Assembly: GCA_002391555.1 (NCBI GenBank)
Contig: DGFG01000052.1
Coordinates: forward strand, 1 to 18,246
Source of the DNA: Firmicutes bacterium UBA3906
GTDB lineage: Bacteria; Bacillota; Clostridia; Caldicoprobacterales; DTU083
Length of the DNA: 18,246 bases
Direction of reading: 5' to 3'
The notes under the pieces were generated by a model. The model had not been told where the DNA came from. It did not search any database and was given only the letters and a program-made list of their open reading frames with translations. This document shows positions 1-9,142 of the stretch, in pieces (positions within the stretch are counted from its first letter, which is position 1; every line of letters begins with the position of its first letter). Both the position numbers and the translations under genes were made by a program.

Positions 1-3000
1 CCAAGTATCCACTCAGCATAGTGGGTAATGGATAGGGTCCTAGTCTTATTACATAAGTTTTTTAAGCTGATTTTAATTAACTTGACAGGGTCGTCCATGG
101 CAACATACATTTGTTGGCAATGACTAATACCATTGCTAATATTCTCAAAAAAGCTATAACCATGACCATGTCTGATTAGATAGTCCACTTCTTGCCTGAT
201 AGGTAGGGGTGTAATAGTCCAGAAATCACTGCTATCTTCATCCCTTATATATATAATTTCGCCTGATGGATCAGATATGGGGTCATTTGACCATGGGGTT
301 AGTTTGTTCTCACGGCTATTCTTGCACCAGGTGTATGTTGAACCCGATTCTGTTACCATAAAGCCTAGCTCATCATTAGCTATTATATTAGACCAAGGCA
401 TGGGAGTAACAGTATTCTTATCGAGCTTTATAATATACTCTTTTGCATCATGGCTATATCCACCTATACCGTTGAAAAATTCAATACCGTCAGGTAACTT
501 AATGCTTACTTGTTCGACTATCTCATAGTCTATGGATTTGTCTATATTAGAATAGTCTGACTGCTTAATAATCTCTGATACCTGCATCTGAGATGCCAAG
601 GAACCATCATCACCGTTTAGTACAATTCTTGCAGTAGCTATTAAAAGTGTAATATCCTCACTGGGAATATTACTAGTTTGCCTTAGGAAGACACCAGCAG
701 CCATATCCTCTAGTTCCCTAGCATGGCTAATTGAAATTATTTCACGTAGTTTTTCCTGCAAGGGTTGCTCATAGCTGTTGCCATAGTCATTTAAAATCAA
801 AAGCTCAAAGCTAAGACCCTTAAGCTTTAAATACTCATGAGCTGTTAACATTTGCCTAGCTAGTTCTAAATGTTCTAACCTACTGACTCTAGTTATAACA
901 AGGGGTAAATCTCCTGATATCCCATAGGCCCATAGTGCAGGTTGACCCTTTTTATTTTCAACTAGTGAACTGGCCTTTAATCCAGTAGCTGGCTCGATAT
1001 ATAGTATACGTGAGGCCATTGTCTGGTATATGTTAGCTTGTTCAGCAGATATATTAAGGTATCTTAGCTCAACCTGCGAATGAGTCCATGCTAGCTCATA
1101 GGACCTATCAGACATACCATTGTTGCGGATGTCTCTTGCTAATGCCATAATAGATTCCCTACTATCAGCAACAGCTGTGATAAAGGTAACTTTTTTACTT
1201 TCTCCTGCCCCTATATGTATCCTTTTTCTGATACTCATTATTGGATCTAATACAGGACCAACAGTATTAGATAAAGGGTATTCAGGATCCATAGCCTGTG
1301 GATTTTCTACACTTCTCCCCCTTCCTAAAAATTTCATCCTGTCTGTTTCATATTGAGTGCTGCCTACCTGGTCACCTTCTACATTTGCAGTGTGTAAAAC
1401 CCACATACTTTTTTCATCTTTACTTCTCGGCCTTCTACTAGCTAGCAGGGTTTCAAACTCGCTTAAATACTCTGTTTGTATGAATAAATTACTAAAGGCA
1501 GGATGGGCATTATCCGCCTCAAAAGAGGTTAGCAATACTTCAAAATAGCTTGTGACATCTAGCACCCGACTACTATTACTATGGTTTACAAAGGTCAAAC
1601 GCCTTATTTCACCATTGTACTCCTGGGAGACTACAATCTCCATGCTTGTTTCGATGTTTCCATCTCTTCTCTGGTAGATAGACCTATCAGTCTCGAAAAT
1701 AACCTTATATTTATCTGGTGTATTCCCATAGGGCTGGTGGCCGACAGACCAATAATTATTTGAATTTAGGTTTTCAACATAAAAGAACATACCCCAATTA
1801 TCCCTAGTTGTATCAGCCCTCCATCTTGATATAGCTTTGCCTAAGTACTGGCTAAAGCCTGAACCACTATTAGTGGTCATAACTGTGTAACTGCCATTTG
1901 ATAAAATATTGATCTCCGGTAGCTTGGTGAAGGGGCTAGTGAATACTCTCCTTGCACGAGTCTCTTGACGCCTCCTATTTTGTTCAAGGTCAACAATCTC
2001 ATTTTCTTCATGTTCTTTTATATATATTTCTTTCCTTGGCATTCTCTCCTGCAGCAAAAGTTCAGTCGCCTTAACTAAGGGAGCAGAATGAAAACGAGCC
2101 TGCATAATATTGTTGTTTAGGTAATTATCCATGGCTAATAGACTCATACCTTGATGATGAGCCATATAGCTTTTTATAATTATACTCTTTTTTTTATTTG
2201 GTAAGCGCTCAGCTGTATAGTCGATGGCCTCGTATAGGCCGTACCTTCCCATCATACCTTCTGAAGATAAAGCCTCTATATTCCTATAGGCCTGCAGAGG
2301 CTCTATGGGTAGGGCCAGCATTGTTGCATAAGGGGCGATTACTAAATCATTTACTAAACCCCGCTTTAGGCCAAGCTGTGGAACTCCAAAAGCCTTGTAC
2401 TGATAGTTTAAATGTAGATCAAATGCATAAAAGCCTGACTCAGATATACCCCAGGGAATCCGTCTTTGCTCTCCATAATGACGTTGTGACTTAACTGCTG
2501 CCATATAGGTCTCATCTAGTAGGGTGTTCTCATAGTTCTTCATGATAAGCAAGGGCATGAGGTACTCAAACATAGTTCCGCTCCAAGATATCAGAACCCT
2601 ATGATTGCCAAACAAGGTTAAGGATCTACCTAGCCTAAACCAATGTTTTTGTGGAATATCTCCTTTAGCTATAGCTATAAAACTAGCCTGTCTTGCTTCA
2701 GAGGCAAGTAAATCATAATGAGACCTTGATGGATGTCCCTCTTCAACATCAAATCCAATAGTAAATAGTTCTCTTTTCTCATCATATAGCAGGCTAAAAT
2801 CCATGTTTTTTATTATGTTGTCTACCTCTCTATGTATCTGCATACAAGTTGATATAAATCCTCTTATATTTGAATATGAGCTTGCTAGGGATAGTTCAAG
2901 TTTTTTTAACCAGTCCTTAGCTTCACTGTATCCTGCACTCTTGTTTTCATTTCTACGTAGAGATATTAAGGTTTCTGATAATAGTTTTAGTATCTCAAGA

Positions 3001-6000
3001 TATTTACTATAAATATCTTGTAATGATAGATTTTCATTAAGCTTTTTAAGAAGGTCTGTAAAATGTATAGCTGTCTCCTTATATACACCCTTCTCATTTA
3101 GTAAAATAGAAGGTGCATGTTGTAATAACTTTACCCAGGGAATAAAAAGGTCAATCTCCCTTTCATAGTTAGTTATGAGCCTGTCTAATTCTTTATCCTG
3201 CCCCTTTAAATCATCTAATAGCATCTGCCACTCAACAGCACTTATATTATCTATAGATAAAAACATATTGAGCATAGCTTGGTTTTCTAAATCCATACCA
3301 CAATCTGTAATCAGTATATCCCTAAGCCCTAATATACTTTCTTGTCCAATAAGGGGGCGTTTTAATAGTTCTTCTATACCTTGGTTTAAAACAATTAGGT
3401 ATCCAATTAGATTACCATTGTCAACAGTTGATACATATTGGGGCTTTAAGGGTTTAAGGTTACTTATATTGTACCAATTATAAAAATGCCCTCCCTTCCA
3501 TTTGTCCATGATTTTTAATGTTTGAATGGTCTTTGATATCCTCTTAATAGTATCTATTGTAGTCAGATAACCTAAATCTCTAGCTGCTAATAGTGAAACT
3601 AAATGCAGACCTATATTTGTCGGAGAAGTCCTATTAGCTATACCTGTAGGAGGGTCTAGCTGATAGTTATCTGGCGGCAGATAGTTACTACTTTCATTTA
3701 CTAGTTCGTCAAAATATTTCCACGTCTTCCTGGCAATCATCCTAATCTTTACTATCTGTTCTCTAGACAGATGGGGTATATACCGGCGCTTAGGCTTGCT
3801 CACCCTGTAGGCTGTGTAGAAAGAAGAAAGCCATACCAATGCAAAAAAAAGACTAATGGGCCACATGGGCCTATTAAGGTAGATAACCAAGACTAATATC
3901 AATCCCGTGGTTATAAGTGAGGTCTTCATCCTCTGCCAGTAGTCAATTAGCCTACCTTTAAACCTAGACTCAGCATCTGCAGCAGTTACCCACTCCAGCA
4001 TGTTTTCCTGGCTTATAAATAGCCTCCACAGCGTTCTAAGGATAGCGTCTAACATCAAGCATGCTTGGTGGGCTAAGAAAACAAAGGACATTGCTATCTG
4101 CTTGAGCAAACTGCCTGTGTTATAAAAAAATTCACTTAGTCTTAGCTTATTGTCCTTTCCCCTATTGCGAACTAATAATGTGTCTGCGATACCAGTTATC
4201 AAGGGAAATGATATAGTAATTATGGCAAGAGATAGCCATGCTAATATGGGTCCAGGTAATGTTACTAGGCTAAGAATTAGCATAATGAACAAGGCAGGAG
4301 ACAATAGACTCCTACGTAAATTGTCTAGTATCTTCCACTTTGACAGTTTATTCAGTGGGTTTCTTACTTTCTCCCCATCTATGTCTTTCACATATTTAAA
4401 AAGCCAGGGAAGGAGCTGCCAGTCTCCCCTTACCCACCTATGTAGCCTCATAGAGTAGGCCATATAGCTAGCAGGATAGCCATCTATTAACTCTATATCA
4501 GAAACTAAACCTGCTCTTACATATGAACCCTCTAGTAAATCATGACTTAATACACTATTTTCAGGAATAGCCTTTTCTAGAACCTTGCTAAAGACCCTTA
4601 GCTTGTATATGCCCTTGCCGGTAAAAATGCCTTCACTGAACAAGTCCTGATAAACATCTGAAACAGCACTAGTATATGGGTCCACACCTGTTTGTCCAGA
4701 GAAGGTAAGAGAAAAAAGAGACCTACTAGCACTGTCTACTGAAACACCGATTCGTGGCTGCAACAGACCATATCCCTCGATAACAGTCCTTTTTTCATCA
4801 TTCAGTACAGCTGAATTTAATGGGTGGGCTATTGCACCTATTAGTTTCTTTGCAGCATCTCTTGGAAGCTGAGTATCTGCATCTAGTGTGATTACATATT
4901 CAATATCCCTAAGAGATGACATATCTCCAATCTTGGTCGAAAAGCTGGTATTTTCATCACCTAGTAGTAAAGCATTAAATTCTACTAAGGCGCCCCTTTT
5001 TCTTTCCCAACCCATCCACTTTCTTTGTCTTTCATTCCATTGACGATAGCGGTGGAAGTAATAAAAAATACTACCCTCATCCTGACAATATTTACTGTTT
5101 AAATCGTTTATCAGCCTTGATGCACTTTCGATTATCTGTCCATCCTGCTTTTCTTCTTTTTCTGGACTGTCCTTAAAATCTCCTAGCAAAGCAAAATACA
5201 AATTTTTTTCTTGGTTTGCTAAGTAAAAAACCTCCATTTGTTCAATTAGTTCATTTACTCTTTTCTCACTAGTCAGCAAAGTTGGAATAACTACCACGGT
5301 TTTGAGCTTATCAGGGATACCATCCTTTAGCTCATACTTTGGCAATAGTTGAGGCTTGAAAAGTCTAATAACTATAAAGTGGACTATTCCAATAGAAATA
5401 CTTATTATAGGAACAAAGGAAATAATAATCGACAACACAAGTGACAAGGTGTTGCTTTTCGCATCCACCAAAGACAAAGTACTTAAAAAACCTAACATAA
5501 TCAAGGCAAAGATAAGAGCAACTGCCTTGAAATAGTAAAGTGAAGGTCGCTCTTTTATATGCCTTTCCAGGCTAAACTTAAGCTTTTTACTCAGTTTCTT
5601 TTCAAGGTTGACCCTCCCCTTGTCAATTATGTAAAATCCGATGTGTTTATCCCTTTCATTCTTACATTCAGTATTTTCCAATGCACATTCTACTGCCATT
5701 TGTGCGACTAAAACTTCACTTTTCTCATAGAGCTTGGCTATCTTTTCAATGTGATGCCTATAATTGTCCCTTGACTGGAAATCCATTTGAGGATATACTC
5801 CCGCCGGATCTTGTCTAAGTACCCTTTCTAATAAGCTTAATTCTTCAAACAGGTCTTCCCATCTTATAGAGCTTATATCCCGTAAACTAGTTATGGCATT
5901 TCCCATTGTTACTTGGCTAATTGTTTGTATTTGATGGGCAGATTGAATAATCTCATCTGCATCTGTGTGCTGGACAGCTAAGCGTCCATCTACCCACCTG

Positions 6001-6713
6001 ATTATTGATGCGGCGTCTGTACCCTCCTCCCTTAGCCTATGTAATAGTCTTTCAGCATAAACGGGCTTCATATAGCTAATATCCTTATCGTGGTAACTTA
6101 TAACCTTGCTTAACCTGTCTTTTGCTACTAAATTCTTGTCGTCCTCTATACTAGTTATAGCCTCTATTAGCTTCTCTGCCCAGGCATCGGCTAGATCACG
6201 TTCACTTAAGGACTCAATTATAAATAAAGTAATATCCCTTATCCTTTGGACAAGGGCAACTCTTATCATAACGGGAAGAGCCCAGAGTTCTTCACTACTT
6301 AAGGCAGTAGTTGTTTGATAGGCATTAATAAAGTCAGAGATAATTGATTCATCTATTCTAGCATCGTTATATGAGCATATTTTCATAGCTATACCATAGA
6401 CCCTAGCAAAACCCTTATAATCTCCCTTTATTAAAACAGGTAAATTCTTATAGGTCTCTCTAGACAGTATGTTTTCTAGATCTTTTACCTGTTCTTCTAG
6501 CAGATAAAAGTTATCAAGTAGCCACTCAGCAGCTGCTATGATACTTCCACTTGATTTAACAGCCTTGTTAATTAGTTTGTACGCCTTCATTAAGACAAGA
6601 TTATCCTCACCTAGCTTAGGCATTTTGCATCTTATTTTCTTTTTTTGATCTAAGACTTCAAATTCTTCAGCTACAGATAATGCATATTCATTTATGTCTC
6701 TCAGATTAGGCAT
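1..6713 (-). CDS. ndvB: Cyclic beta-1,2-glucan synthase, NdvB/Cgs type (3' end outside window)
   Basis: I translated the frame by eye from ATG at 6713 to the left edge. It is open throughout, giving about 2237 residues of a protein whose family is usually near 2800. An AAAGGAG site lies 7 bases before the ATG. Visible order: a soluble N-terminal region; two membrane segments (about 391-455); a family 84-type glycosyltransferase domain with LDAD near 610 and RWVRGDWQ at 759-766; further membrane segments between about 800 and 968; a glycoamylase-like (GH189) domain with DVEEG, LASEAR (E1339), WGISES (E1425) and YMAHHQGMS near 1515; then GH94-type beta-sandwich sequence including SGSTYTWCKNSREN near 2120. 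The GH94 catalytic barrel would follow outside. In the family, UDP-glucose is polymerised to beta-1,2-glucan, the middle domain cyclises it and the GH94 domain trims the chain by phosphorolysis. Family assignment is firm. That this copy makes cyclic glucan is inferred. Confidence 0.92.
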   Translation of the reverse strand, partial: MPNLRDINEYALSVAEEFEVLDQKKKIRCKMPKLGEDNLVLMKAYKLINKAVKSSGSIIAAAEWLLDNFYLLEEQVKDLENILSRETYKNLPVLIKGDYKGFARVYGIAMKICSYNDARIDESIISDFINAYQTTTALSSEELWALPVMIRVALVQRIRDITLFIIESLSERDLADAWAEKLIEAITSIEDDKNLVAKDRLSKVISYHDKDISYMKPVYAERLLHRLREEGTDAASIIRWVDGRLAVQHTDADEIIQSAHQIQTISQVTMGNAITSLRDISSIRWEDLFEELSLLERVLRQDPAGVYPQMDFQSRDNYRHHIEKIAKLYEKSEVLVAQMAVECALENTECKNERDKHIGFYIIDKGRVNLEKKLSKKLKFSLERHIKERPSLYYFKAVALIFALIMLGFLSTLSLVDAKSNTLSLVLSIIISFVPIISISIGIVHFIVIRLFKPQLLPKYELKDGIPDKLKTVVVIPTLLTSEKRVNELIEQMEVFYLANQEKNLYFALLGDFKDSPEKEEKQDGQIIESASRLINDLNSKYCQDEGSIFYYFHRYRQWNERQRKWMGWERKRGALVEFNALLLGDENTSFSTKIGDMSSLRDIEYVITLDADTQLPRDAAKKLIGAIAHPLNSAVLNDEKRTVIEGYGLLQPRIGVSVDSASRSLFSLTFSGQTGVDPYTSAVSDVYQDLFSEGIFTGKGIYKLRVFSKVLEKAIPENSVLSHDLLEGSYVRAGLVSDIELIDGYPASYMAYSMRLHRWVRGDWQLLPWLFKYVKDIDGEKVRNPLNKLSKWKILDNLRRSLLSPALFIMLILSLVTLPGPILAWLSLAIITISFPLITGIADTLLVRNRGKDNKLRLSEFFYNTGSLLKQIAMSFVFLAHQACLMLDAILRTLWRLFISQENMLEWVTAADAESRFKGRLIDYWQRMKTSLITTGLILVLVIYLNRPMWPISLFFALVWLSSFYTAYRVSKPKRRYIPHLSREQIVKIRMIARKTWKYFDELVNESSNYLPPDNYQLDPPTGIANRTSPTNIGLHLVSLLAARDLGYLTTIDTIKRISKTIQTLKIMDKWKGGHFYNWYNISNLKPLKPQYVSTVDNGNLIGYLIVLNQGIEELLKRPLIGQESILGLRDILITDCGMDLENQAMLNMFLSIDNISAVEWQMLLDDLKGQDKELDRLITNYEREIDLFIPWVKLLQHAPSILLNEKGVYKETAIHFTDLLKKLNENLSLQDIYSKYLEILKLLSETLISLRRNENKSAGYSEAKDWLKKLELSLASSYSNIRGFISTCMQIHREVDNIIKNMDFSLLYDEKRELFTIGFDVEEGHPSRSHYDLLASEARQASFIAIAKGDIPQKHWFRLGRSLTLFGNHRVLISWSGTMFEYLMPLLIMKNYENTLLDETYMAAVKSQRHYGEQRRIPWGISESGFYAFDLHLNYQYKAFGVPQLGLKRGLVNDLVIAPYATMLALPIEPLQAYRNIEALSSEGMMGRYGLYEAIDYTAERLPNKKKSIIIKSYMAHHQGMSLLAMDNYLNNNIMQARFHSAPLVKATELLLQERMPRKEIYIKEHEENEIVDLEQNRRRQETRARRVFTSPFTKLPEINILSNGSYTVMTTNSGSGFSQYLGKAISRWRADTTRDNWGMFFYVENLNSNNYWSVGHQPYGNTPDKYKVIFETDRSIYQRRDGNIETSMEIVVSQEYNGEIRRLTFVNHSNSSRVLDVTSYFEVLLTSFEADNAHPAFSNLFIQTEYLSEFETLLASRRPRSKDEKSMWVLHTANVEGDQVGSTQYETDRMKFLGRGRSVENPQAMDPEYPLSNTVGPVLDPIMSIRKRIHIGAGESKKVTFITAVADSRESIMALARDIRNNGMSDRSYELAWTHSQVELRYLNISAEQANIYQTMASRILYIEPATGLKASSLVENKKGQPALWAYGISGDLPLVITRVSRLEHLELARQMLTAHEYLKLKGLSFELLILNDYGNSYEQPLQEKLREIISISHARELEDMAAGVFLRQTSNIPSEDITLLIATARIVLNGDDGSLASQMQVSEIIKQSDYSNIDKSIDYEIVEQVSIKLPDGIEFFNGIGGYSHDAKEYIIKLDKNTVTPMPWSNIIANDELGFMVTESGSTYTWCKNSRENKLTPWSNDPISDPSGEIIYIRDEDSSDFWTITPLPIRQEVDYLIRHGHGYSFFENISNGISHCQQMYVAMDDPVKLIKISLKNLCNKTRTLSITHYAEWIL

Positions 6714-6800
6714 ATAAAGCCTCCTTTAAGCCTGGCTATAATAAAATATCGTGTAAAAAGACTAGTACTCAAAATCTTAGTAAGCATTTTTTATCTTTCC

Positions 6801-6828
6801 TAGCAGGTCTAAGGTTTAAGACCAGCTA
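6801..6828 (-). other. Hairpin in the leader of the glucan synthase gene
   Basis: TAGCAGGTCT and AGACCAGCTA face each other across an 8-base spacer. They form a ten-position stem with one internal mismatch. It lies between the possible promoter and the start codon, so it would be in the untranslated leader. No run of T follows it on either strand, so it is not an intrinsic terminator. Its role is unknown; an operator or an mRNA structure are both possible. Confidence 0.4.
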
Positions 6829-6844
6829 ACCCTAATAGCTCTTT

Positions 6845-6872
6845 GCTATATTTGTTAAAACATTTAAGTCAA
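6845..6872 (-). promoter_or_regulatory. Possible promoter of the glucan synthase gene
   Basis: Reading the minus strand, TTGACT (6867-6872) is followed after 16 bases by TATAGC (6845-6850). The -35 matches the consensus at 5 of 6 positions and the -10 at 4 of 6. It would give a leader of about 130 bases before the ATG at 6713. No better promoter was seen in the gap, but this is a weak call. Confidence 0.35.
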
Positions 6873-6999
6873 GCCCTCTCACACCATTGCGTTCGCTCCT
6901 TTTGTAAATTGATATGACAAATAATATGTTCTCCCTACTGGACAACTTTATTCTTTTTGCCTTTTACATCGTAAGCATTAAGACAGAAGAAAAGAGACA

Positions 7000-7036
7000 T
7001 AAGTCTTTGAAATGCAACACTTAAGTCTTTGACATG
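7000..7036 (+). repeat. Direct repeat TAAGTCTTTGA(A/C)ATG, two copies
   Basis: TAAGTCTTTGAAATG at 7000-7014 recurs as TAAGTCTTTGACATG at 7022-7036, 14 of 15 bases identical. The copies start 22 bases apart, close to two turns of the helix. They lie in the gene-free gap, far from either start codon. Paired direct repeats with this spacing can be binding sites for a dimeric regulator, but nothing in the window identifies one. Confidence 0.55.
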
Positions 7037-7193
7037 AAATACTTTCTTAAACACAATAATTATAGTGTAGAGGTCTATCAATCATTTATATATGTCTAAT
7101 TTTGTAACTTTTTCTATGAGTACTTGCTTTACCGCAGGATTTCTTGCAGAATTTGATTATTTTTAAGATAATTTGTTGGTTTATTTGGTTATT

Positions 7194-7266
7194 TTATCCA
7201 CATTATGCACAGGCTTATCCACAGCCTAGTGCCTTAAGATAAAGGTTTTTAAAGCCATTTTCCACA
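7194..7266 (+). promoter_or_regulatory. DnaA-box cluster downstream of tsaD
   Basis: Four sites fit the DnaA-box consensus TTWTNCACA, all in the same orientation: TTATCCACA at 7194-7202, TTATGCACA at 7203-7211 directly abutting it, TTATCCACA at 7215-7223, and TTTTCCACA at 7258-7266. A very AT-rich stretch (7267-7320) follows. Two of the four are the perfect high-affinity sequence. A chance cluster of this density is unlikely. No dnaA or dnaN gene is present, so this looks like a DnaA titration or regulatory cluster rather than the main origin. Binding is inferred from sequence only. Confidence 0.75.
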
Positions 7267-7345
7267 AATAAAAAATATATATACTTGGCCTAATATTTTG
7301 ATTTTTAAATAATAATATGAAGGATTCTTTGTGCTTTTGGCAAAA

Positions 7346-8416
7346 TTAGTTTAGACTACTTAAAGAAAGATATGGGATTGCATTTAAAGATAAATCACTA
7401 ATTTCCCCTCTTAGTAGTCTATAGTAAGCTGCACTACCGATCATAGCCGCATTATCAGTTGATAATATGATTGAAGGTGTATATAGTTTTATACCATGCT
7501 GGCCTGCTAATGAATTCATTTGATCCTTTAGCAAACTATTTGCCGACACCCCTCCAGCTATAGCTAGTTTGTCTATGCCTAGTTCATTGGCACAGTTTAT
7601 TGATTTTTCGACTAATACATCTACAACAGCCTGCTGAAAGGATGCAGCTATGTCATTTATATTTACCTTTTCTCCAGCTTGTTTCATGTTGTGTACATGG
7701 TTTATCACTGCAGTTTTTAAACCACTAAAGCTAAAATCATAGGGCTTCCCCTTTATATTAACCCTAGGATAATCATATTTAGTAGGATCACCATCCTTGG
7801 CGTACCTTTCTATTGCCGGGCCACCTGGATAGCCTAGTCCTATTACCCTAGCTATTTTGTCAAAGGCTTCTCCAGCTGCATCATCTAAGGTCTGACCCAT
7901 TAACCTATACTTACAATAATCCTCAACACATACAAGCATTGTATGGCCACCTGATACTACTAAACACAAAAATGGAGGCTCTAAATCAGGATTGTGGATG
8001 TAGTTTGAGCTTATATGTCCTTCAATATGGTGAACTCCAATCAAGGGAACTTTGAGTCCAAATGCTAATCCTTTTGCCATTGCTACACCTACTAATAGTG
8101 CACCTACCAAGCCTGGGCCATAGGTAACTGCAACTGCATCTAGCTCATTTAAGTTTATATTAGCCTCTGACAATGCTTTATCTACTATGTAGTTTATTAC
8201 CTCAACATGCTTTCTTGATGCTATTTCTGGAACTACACCTCCATACTCCTTGTGTATATCAATTTGAGAGGAAATTACATTGCTAACTACCTCCCTCCCA
8301 TTTCTTACTAAAGCCACAGAGGTCTCATCACATGAGCTTTCTATAGCTAAAATCAATATATCCTTTTTATCTTTTAAAAGCTCTGTTTTCTTTTTCATAT
8401 TTTGAAAATATGCCAT
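7346..8416 (-). CDS. tsaD: tRNA N6-threonylcarbamoyladenosine transferase TsaD
   Basis: The 356-residue protein is the catalytic subunit that moves the threonylcarbamoyl group from TC-AMP to A37 of ANN-decoding tRNAs. It works in the cytoplasm with TsaB and TsaE. It has the ASKHA fold of the Kae1/TsaD family: the metal-binding histidines in HHIEGH (H130, H134), VSGGHTM (154-160), [13 protein letters not shown] (178-190), [22 protein letters not shown] and STDNAAMIG with metal-ligand candidate D321. Length is slightly above the family norm because of about 18 extra lysine-rich N-terminal residues. The ATG at 8416 is preferred because GAGGAG lies 7 bases upstream. It is the last gene of the operon, 16 bases behind the DUF1461 gene. 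It was formerly annotated gcp, a glycoprotease, which is outdated. TsaC/Sua5, which makes TC-AMP, is not in the window. Confidence 0.97.
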   Translation of the reverse strand: MAYFQNMKKKTELLKDKKDILILAIESSCDETSVALVRNGREVVSNVISSQIDIHKEYGGVVPEIASRKHVEVINYIVDKALSEANINLNELDAVAVTYGPGLVGALLVGVAMAKGLAFGLKVPLIGVHHIEGHISSNYIHNPDLEPPFLCLVVSGGHTMLVCVEDYCKYRLMGQTLDDAAGEAFDKIARVIGLGYPGGPAIERYAKDGDPTKYDYPRVNIKGKPYDFSFSGLKTAVINHVHNMKQAGEKVNINDIAASFQQAVVDVLVEKSINCANELGIDKLAIAGGVSANSLLKDQMNSLAGQHGIKLYTPSIILSTDNAAMIGSAAYYRLLRGEISDLSLNAIPYLSLSSLN

Positions 8417-8432
8417 GATTTTCTCCTCGATT

Positions 8433-9140
8433 CTAAGTAGCCTTTCTTATGTTTCTAGTAGATATAGTATAAACTATAGAGACAAGGGCTAAAATAATAC
8501 TAGCAGTTGAAAAATATAGGATAACCCTAGTAACAGCACTATAAAAGAAAGCTTCAGGTACCATTTGGATCATAATATCTGTATTAGGATCTAATAGCCA
8601 AAGGTCATTATCAAAGAATATATGATGAAACAAGTCCCAGTAGTAAGAGAAGTTTGACTGAATCAAAAGATAAAGAATAGCTGACAGCACTATCAAAGCT
8701 CCTGTAGTCCATAGAAAAGAAAGAGCCAATTTTCTAGCTGCCATTTTCCTATAGAAAGTTAGAATAACTAATAATAACACCACTATAGCTATAATTGAAT
8801 AAGCTCGAACATCCGTGGCAAACTTAAACAGGTCTTTGACATCTACCATATGGGCAATTTCCTTGTCATTAAAAACCTGGCGCATATCTCCGTTTATATC
8901 TGCCTTTATATCCTTTAGCGTAGCCTTTTTATCCTTTATGTAATCTAATAAGTCCCATGTAACCCTATGTAGGTCGGATTCACTAATACCTATTGTGGTA
9001 GCAGTATCTAGTTTTTTGTATTGGTCTATATAAAAGCTTTTATCATAGGTTACTAATTCTATACTGGTTACAAGTAAAACAGGATAAATGAGCAGGCATA
9101 TTAGGACAGTTATGATGGAACAGGCAATCCTTTTTGACAT
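8433..9140 (-). CDS. DUF1461 (TIGR01906-type) integral membrane protein
   Basis: The start is taken at ATG 9140 (235 residues) because GAGGAGGT precedes it at normal spacing. An in-frame ATG at 9173 lies inside rimI and has no such site. Four membrane segments are visible, at about 6-28, 112-130, 139-161 and 203-226. A large loop (29-111), probably outside the cell, contains [12 protein letters not shown] (94-105). A second loop carries [18 protein letters not shown] and MVPEAFF. These features fit the DUF1461 family, whose function I do not know. The start codon lies two bases after the rimI stop, so the two genes are almost certainly co-translated. Its place between rimI and tsaD is odd, because the other genes of the operon encode soluble tRNA- or ribosome-modifying enzymes. 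No catalytic motif was recognised. Confidence 0.85.
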   Translation of the reverse strand: MSKRIACSIITVLICLLIYPVLLVTSIELVTYDKSFYIDQYKKLDTATTIGISESDLHRVTWDLLDYIKDKKATLKDIKADINGDMRQVFNDKEIAHMVDVKDLFKFATDVRAYSIIAIVVLLLVILTFYRKMAARKLALSFLWTTGALIVLSAILYLLIQSNFSYYWDLFHHIFFDNDLWLLDPNTDIMIQMVPEAFFYSAVTRVILYFSTASIILALVSIVYTISTRNIRKAT

Positions 9141-9142
9141 AA

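Larger units (their letters stand above)
6714..7345. other. 632-base intergenic region without a gene
   Basis: This gap between tsaD and the glucan synthase gene has no open frame with a credible start and ribosome binding site on either strand. It holds, from left to right, a leader hairpin, a possible minus-strand promoter, a direct repeat at 7000-7036, a DnaA-box cluster at 7194-7266 and a stretch at 7267-7320 with only 7 G or C in 54 bases. No convincing terminator was found behind tsaD. Confidence 0.75.

Noticed and set aside
277..6318. Several plus-strand frames of 60-102 codons opposite the glucan synthase gene
   Set aside because: They are shadows of the continuous minus-strand frame, which carries clear family motifs throughout.
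6801..6828. Intrinsic terminator upstream of the glucan synthase gene
   Set aside because: Neither strand has a T run behind the stem.
6879..6887. Two-codon leader peptide (ATG GTG TGA, minus strand) behind an AAAGGAGC site
   Set aside because: It lies upstream of the possible promoter and is too short to support as a gene; the site is probably chance in purine-rich sequence.
7194..7320. Main chromosomal origin (oriC)
   Set aside because: No dnaA, dnaN, rpmH or other origin-linked genes are present, and only four boxes were found. A titration or regulatory cluster is the more cautious reading.
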